Source: Actinomycetota bacterium
GTDB taxonomy: Bacteria; Cyanobacteriota; Vampirovibrionia; Obscuribacterales; Obscuribacteraceae
DNA length: 9,327 nucleotides
Assembly (NCBI GenBank): GCA_903970355.1
Contig: CAJCIF010000233.1
Coordinates: 1 to 9,327, forward strand
Reading direction: 5' to 3'
Position 1 is the stretch's first letter, and every line of letters starts with the position of its first letter. The notes under the pieces were generated by a model. The model did not search any database. It saw only the letters and a program-made list of their open reading frames with translations, and was not told where the DNA came from. Both the position numbers and the translations under genes were made by a program. Shown piece after piece: positions 5,944-9,327 of this stretch.

Positions 5944-6741
5944 ATGAAACTCGCTATTCCGAGCTATTTCGCATCGATACTTTATTCGGTTGTTGTCGTA
6001 TGCATAGTCTGGGAAATAGCGGCGATGATCGCTGGGCCGTTACGAATTCCTGATGTCGGAGCGACCCTACAGGCTCTCGTGCATACTTTCAATGCGGACC
6101 ATGTTATCGAGGCGCAGGGAGGAGGCTCTAACGGGTTTTATCCGCATATACTCTCAACGATAATCAGCTTTTTGATCGGGTTCTCTTCAGGCGCACTGAT
6201 CGGATTTGTGATCGCGCTTGTGTTTTACCAGCTTCCTCATCTGAGGAGCGTTACAAATTCAACTCTGGAATTTTTCCGAGTTTTGCCACCACTTCTAGTG
6301 GTGCCTTTTGCCGTGTGTTTGTTTAAGTCAACCGAAATGTTGCCCGCAGCGACAGTTGCTCTCTATACTGCTTTTACTGTCTGTGTCTACGCATCGAACG
6401 CGTTGCGAAATATCCCCGCCAATTATGCAATTCTGTCAAAACTTCTTGGCTCAACCAGATTCAGGCGTGTTTTCGATGTGCAGTTACCGGCAATTGTGCC
6501 TGGTCTCTTTGGTGGCTTAAGAGTGAGCTGTGTATTAGGGCTTGGCATTGCCATTGTTGCTGAATATCTTGCGGCACCAAGCGGCATTGGCAGAGTAATG
6601 AAATTTGCAATGTCATTCTCGCGAATTGATCTCATATTCGTTGGTGTCATCTGGGTGATCGTGATTGCCCTCATAATGGAAGGTCTGATCTCACTAATAA
6701 TGGCACCGTTATTAAGATGGACTTATAGAGAAGAAGGCTAA
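5944..6741 (+). CDS. ABC importer permease 2 (SsuC/TauC-like, BPD_transp_1 family)
   Basis: A 265-residue inner-membrane subunit with about six spans (near 8-30, 68-95, 110-127, 135-150, 193-210 and 230-257). A polar loop with several Gly (about 50-66) lies between the first two spans, on the predicted periplasmic side. The coupling loop is seen as SNALRNIPANYAILSKLLGS (151-170), followed by VQLPAIVPGLFGGLR and the conserved AEYL-x-x-PSGIG (207-215). The usual EAA start of the loop is replaced by SNA. The gene starts directly after the stop of the solute-binding gene (TAAATG), without its own clear ribosome site, so it depends on coupled translation. Together with permease 1 it supplies the two membrane halves of the importer. 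No further gene follows at once, so this is the operon's last member. Confidence 0.9.
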   Translation: MKLAIPSYFASILYSVVVVCIVWEIAAMIAGPLRIPDVGATLQALVHTFNADHVIEAQGGGSNGFYPHILSTIISFLIGFSSGALIGFVIALVFYQLPHLRSVTNSTLEFFRVLPPLLVVPFAVCLFKSTEMLPAATVALYTAFTVCVYASNALRNIPANYAILSKLLGSTRFRRVFDVQLPAIVPGLFGGLRVSCVLGLGIAIVAEYLAAPSGIGRVMKFAMSFSRIDLIFVGVIWVIVIALIMEGLISLIMAPLLRWTYREEG

Positions 6742-6778
6742 GCTTTTACGGGTCGCAAAACACCGTGCAGCGAAGCTT
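6740..6778 (+). other. Weak stem-loop at the end of the ABC operon
   Basis: Two AAGCTT copies (6740-6745 and 6773-6778) can pair, because the sequence is its own reverse complement. Between them ACGG (6748-6751) can pair with CCGT (6763-6766). The structure begins in the stop codon of permease 2. It has no following T-run, so it is not a standard intrinsic terminator; it may be chance or an mRNA 3'-end structure. The rest of 6779-6900 shows no recognisable gene. Confidence 0.22.
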
Positions 6779-6916
6779 GTTAAGATAAAAGGCAGCAATT
6801 TAGCCGCGAAATAGATTGTTTCATGCGCGAAATTATACTTGATATAACGTAAATTGCCGGTTACTTGCCCCTCAAGAAGCTTAGACTTGTTATGTCTGTA
6901 ATGCTGAGGGTGCGTA

Positions 6917-7057
6917 ATGCTAAATTTCTTGAAAAACATAGCTGGCTTTGGTTTCTTGTTCGCCGCTTGGAACTGGATCAAAGAAAAGATGGTAAAGATG
7001 CAGAGCTGCGAAAGCAAAAAACCATCAGAAACTGTCGATGAAGCGGTCGCTACCTAA
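6917..7057 (+). CDS. 46-residue small protein with N-terminal hydrophobic helix
   Basis: A short open frame with a good ribosome site: GAGGG at 6906-6910, six bases before the ATG, and a TAA stop at 7055-7057. The peptide opens MLNFLKNIAGFGFLFAAWNW, a hydrophobic, aromatic-rich stretch that could be a membrane span or a membrane-surface helix. It is followed by a Lys-rich segment (IKEKMVKM), one Cys (C31) and an acidic tail ending DEAVAT. I do not recognise it. It is encoded in the same direction as the importer operon but 175 nt beyond it, and converges on the 41-residue gene with 20 nt between the stops. An overlapping frame starting at 6892 and a longer minus-strand frame across 6712-7017 both lack start signals as good as this one. 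Confidence 0.5.
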   Translation: MLNFLKNIAGFGFLFAAWNWIKEKMVKMQSCESKKPSETVDEAVAT

Positions 7058-7077
7058 TACTAGATTCTGATTCGCAG

Positions 7078-7203
7078 CTAATGTCCGTTTGCCCAGGGCA
7101 GCAATACCCAGGCGCCAGATTGAGCCAGGTAAATGCCGCAAGCTGCAAACCACAAAACTAATACTGCGATTACTACAATCCAGATGTATTTTATTCGTCC
7201 CAT
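7078..7203 (-). CDS. 41-residue membrane or lipoprotein-like microprotein
   Basis: A short open frame whose ATG (7203-7201) lies 6 nt after the TGA of the large helical-repeat gene, pointing to one operon with coupled translation. The peptide starts MGRIKYIWIVVIAVLVLWFA and continues ACGIYLAQSGAWVLLPWANGH. It has a positive N-terminus (R3, K5), a hydrophobic core of about 15 residues, then FAAC, which resembles a lipobox with C22 as the lipidated residue. If so, the mature part is only 20 residues and rich in Trp, Leu and Gly. Otherwise it is a plain single-span membrane peptide. No Shine-Dalgarno is seen, which fits dependence on the upstream gene. I do not recognise the family. Confidence 0.52.
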   Translation of the reverse strand: MGRIKYIWIVVIAVLVLWFAACGIYLAQSGAWVLLPWANGH

Positions 7204-7209
7204 TTCAAA

Positions 7210-9327
7210 TCAATAATAATAGGGCGTATTTTTTGCCCATTGAGTGGTGCCATACTGCTTGTGTAAAAGAGCAAAGGCCTGCTTGGAATATTTGCTGGTA
7301 TTGCCATCGGTGCTACCCAATTTGGTTGCTCTTACACACCTGTGCAACGCTTCGGATATTCTGGCATCGGTAGGGTGAGATTTCGCATAGTCCAAAACCA
7401 CTGAAGATAATATGTTGGGAGCTTCACCCAATGCTTTTACGGCTTTCATTTCATCATCGGCAGTTTTTAAATCGGCATCTGACAAAAATGATGGTGCTTT
7501 TGGAAGCTTTGGTTTTGCAGCATTTCGATCCGTGAAGTGAGAGTCCCCGGTAAGTCCTTTCGAACTCCACCAATTATCACCATAATCTTCAAGCTTTCCG
7601 TAATCAACATCCCTTGCTGCGCCAGGAGTTATAAATGGTCTGCTGCCAGGATTGCGCAACATCAAAAAGTAAGCTGCAAACTGCTTGTCTGCTGGTGTCG
7701 AAGCATTAGCAAATACATCGTACATAGAAGCTAATTGGGGACGAAGTTTTTTTAGACTTGGCACCAGGGACTGAGCCAGATCATATTTTTTCAACATGAC
7801 TGCACGTGTAAAGACTGCTTGCGTAAAATCAAATTTTGGCGCAGTCGCTGCACCACATTCCAGGGCAGCACTTTTGAGTTTTTTAAGCGGTGTTTCGTAA
7901 TTGAGAATGTCCGCCGCTAAGGGAACAAAGCACGAACGCGGATCAATTGCGTAATCTTTCATATCAAAGATCTTCTTATCTGAAAAATACGGAGAGTAAT
8001 CATAGTCGTATCCGGCAGGATGTCGTACCGCCAATTTTACGAATTCCTGCAAAGTCGATGCGATGTTCAATTTGATGGCGCCGAAAGAATTTACCGCCGA
8101 AGGAGGAAGTTTCAAAGTTTCAACATTTTGGATAGTTTCTTGAGCGTTCTTTATTTGGTTTTCTGCTGCTGCTAATCGAGCCAAGTGAAAAGCAACTGTT
8201 GGGTATCCAACGGATGAAGACGGCACTTCATGAGCAGCGGCCAAAAGATCTTTATCCGCAGGGCTTTTGCCATCAGCTGCATTCAAGGCTGCAATTAACC
8301 AGGGCATTGAACGCGTCTTTCGCCATTTTTCAATAGCCTGTGATTTATCCTCCACACTATTCCCATTGTAGGTCGCCAACCAATCAGTCAAATCATTGCT
8401 TCTCATACTTTGCGATAAATCTTTTGGCTTTGCTTTCACGTCTGAATAAGGATCAGAATCTGGGAAGTAAGGAGAAAGCAAATAGATATAGTCGGTTAAA
8501 TTCTGCTGGAAGTTACCTGCATCTGCCGGATCAAAGAGCACGTTGGTTAAGGCAAGCAGTCTCTTTTCTGGATCTAGTCTGCCTTCAAGATACTGAAGCA
8601 GTCCCGTTGCATCTTTATGCACACTTTCCAATTTTGGATCTTTCACAATAGAACTCAGCAGATCCTTTGCCTTGCTGAGAGCTTCTGTGTCTATTGGATC
8701 AGGAGTAGTACCTTTGCGAACTAAAGCGCGAGCTGCTAAATATAAGCCATACGAATTCCAGGGAGAATTCTTATCTTCGGCTATGGCGCGGAATTCCGAT
8801 GCTGCCTTGTCATATTGCATAGCATAAAAATGAGCTGAAGCAATTTGGTAATCCCGATCCGCTTTTAAAAGCGGATCAGCTCCTTGTGGCAATGCCGTTG
8901 GAAATGGCCCTTCAGCAGACATTGTTTTTGTTTTGTAATCGTATTGAGGACCGGTGCAATGACAGAAAACATTGTCTTGTCCTTTTGCCCACTCTTTTAC
9001 ATTGGCGCTGTCGGCACCAAATTTTGTCATGCGATTTTTAATTGTCTGTACAGCATTTTGAAAAGTTGCCGGCGGGCAATTTTCAAAATTGTAAAAGGCC
9101 TGTGGATCTTTTGAAGCATTGCGGTAAGTATCTATTTTCGGATCGTCTCCACCTAAGACCTGCTTGCGAACCTGAAGCCAGGCTGTAAGCGATTCGGAAG
9201 GTGAATATGCATTCGGATATTGGTCGCTCTGGTTCAATCGAGATTTCCAGAATTCAATGAAAGCTTTTTGTTGTGCTGCATCAAGCGGTTTACCAGAGAG
9301 ATACCTGTAAGCAACGACAAGATACGA
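7210..9327 (-). CDS. Large alpha-helical-repeat (TPR-like) protein, 5' end beyond the window
   Basis: The frame is open to the window edge: 30 more codons precede the TTG at 9237, so that TTG is an internal Leu and the gene is partial, with 705 residues visible. The visible start, SYLVVAYRYLSGKPLD, reads as mid-domain. Three parts can be seen: an N-terminal section with NCPPATFQNAVQTI and FCHCTG (C84, C122, C124); a helical-repeat section starting with DRDYQIASAHFYAMQYDKAA (157-176), then AIAEDKNSPW and YLAARALVRKG; and a C-terminal section ending LLHKQYGTTQWAKNTPYYY. These stretches recall a widespread, uncharacterised family of roughly 700-800 residues with TPR-like repeats, usually annotated only as hypothetical. 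That match is from memory. The start is missing, so secretion cannot be judged. It ends 6 nt before the 41-residue gene. Confidence 0.8.
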   Translation of the reverse strand, partial: SYLVVAYRYLSGKPLDAAQQKAFIEFWKSRLNQSDQYPNAYSPSESLTAWLQVRKQVLGGDDPKIDTYRNASKDPQAFYNFENCPPATFQNAVQTIKNRMTKFGADSANVKEWAKGQDNVFCHCTGPQYDYKTKTMSAEGPFPTALPQGADPLLKADRDYQIASAHFYAMQYDKAASEFRAIAEDKNSPWNSYGLYLAARALVRKGTTPDPIDTEALSKAKDLLSSIVKDPKLESVHKDATGLLQYLEGRLDPEKRLLALTNVLFDPADAGNFQQNLTDYIYLLSPYFPDSDPYSDVKAKPKDLSQSMRSNDLTDWLATYNGNSVEDKSQAIEKWRKTRSMPWLIAALNAADGKSPADKDLLAAAHEVPSSSVGYPTVAFHLARLAAAENQIKNAQETIQNVETLKLPPSAVNSFGAIKLNIASTLQEFVKLAVRHPAGYDYDYSPYFSDKKIFDMKDYAIDPRSCFVPLAADILNYETPLKKLKSAALECGAATAPKFDFTQAVFTRAVMLKKYDLAQSLVPSLKKLRPQLASMYDVFANASTPADKQFAAYFLMLRNPGSRPFITPGAARDVDYGKLEDYGDNWWSSKGLTGDSHFTDRNAAKPKLPKAPSFLSDADLKTADDEMKAVKALGEAPNILSSVVLDYAKSHPTDARISEALHRCVRATKLGSTDGNTSKYSKQAFALLHKQYGTTQWAKNTPYYY

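Noticed and set aside
6712..7017. A 101-codon minus-strand frame across the end of permease 2 and the 46-residue gene
   Set aside because: It runs antisense into a confident coding gene, has no clear ribosome site, and competes with a plus-strand frame that has a good one. It is probably a chance frame.
9238..9327. Treating TTG at 9237 as the start of the large minus-strand gene
   Set aside because: The 30 codons upstream are open and protein-like (AYRYLSGKPLD), so the gene runs off the window and the TTG is an internal Leu.

Overview
The window suggests a Gram-negative (diderm) bacterium of moderate G+C content. It encodes a TolC-type outer-membrane protein, a secreted TPR protein and a lipoprotein-type ABC solute receptor. 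Nothing here fixes the taxonomy. The mix of Pro-rich secreted proteins, TPR proteins and large helical-repeat proteins would fit environmental lineages such as non-photosynthetic Cyanobacteria relatives (Obscuribacter-like) or Acidobacteriota, but that is a weak inference. No rRNA, tRNA, CRISPR array, transposase or phage gene is visible.

Layout. (1) Positions 48-2585, minus strand: a two-gene operon of a TolC-like outer-membrane efflux protein with a long Pro/Ala-rich N-terminal extension, followed 6 nt later by a periplasmic TPR protein. (2) Positions 2586-3126: a regulatory interval of about 540 bp between divergent transcription units. It holds a 30-codon membrane microprotein gene on the minus strand with a strong GGAGG ribosome site, several inverted repeats, and likely promoters for the efflux operon, the microprotein and the transporter. 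(3) Positions 3127-6741, plus strand: a tightly packed four-gene ABC importer operon of the nitrate/sulfonate/taurine (SsuABC/TauABC) type, ordered ATPase, permease 1, solute-binding lipoprotein, permease 2. The two permeases differ, so the channel is probably a heterodimer served by one ATPase. The substrate cannot be read from context. (4) Positions 6742-7057: an intergenic stretch with a weak stem-loop, then a 46-codon small protein gene on the plus strand. (5) Positions 7078-9327, minus strand: a large alpha-helical-repeat protein whose 5' end lies beyond the window edge, followed 6 nt later by a 41-codon membrane or lipoprotein-like microprotein.

How the parts work together: the importer operon should form one complex, with receptor outside, two membrane subunits and a cytoplasmic ATPase dimer. 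The TolC-like protein would need an inner-membrane pump and adaptor that are not in this window; its TPR partner is co-transcribed and probably periplasmic. The most novel material is the set of three very short membrane-protein genes (30, 46 and 41 codons) and the inverted-repeat architecture in the 2586-3126 divergent region.
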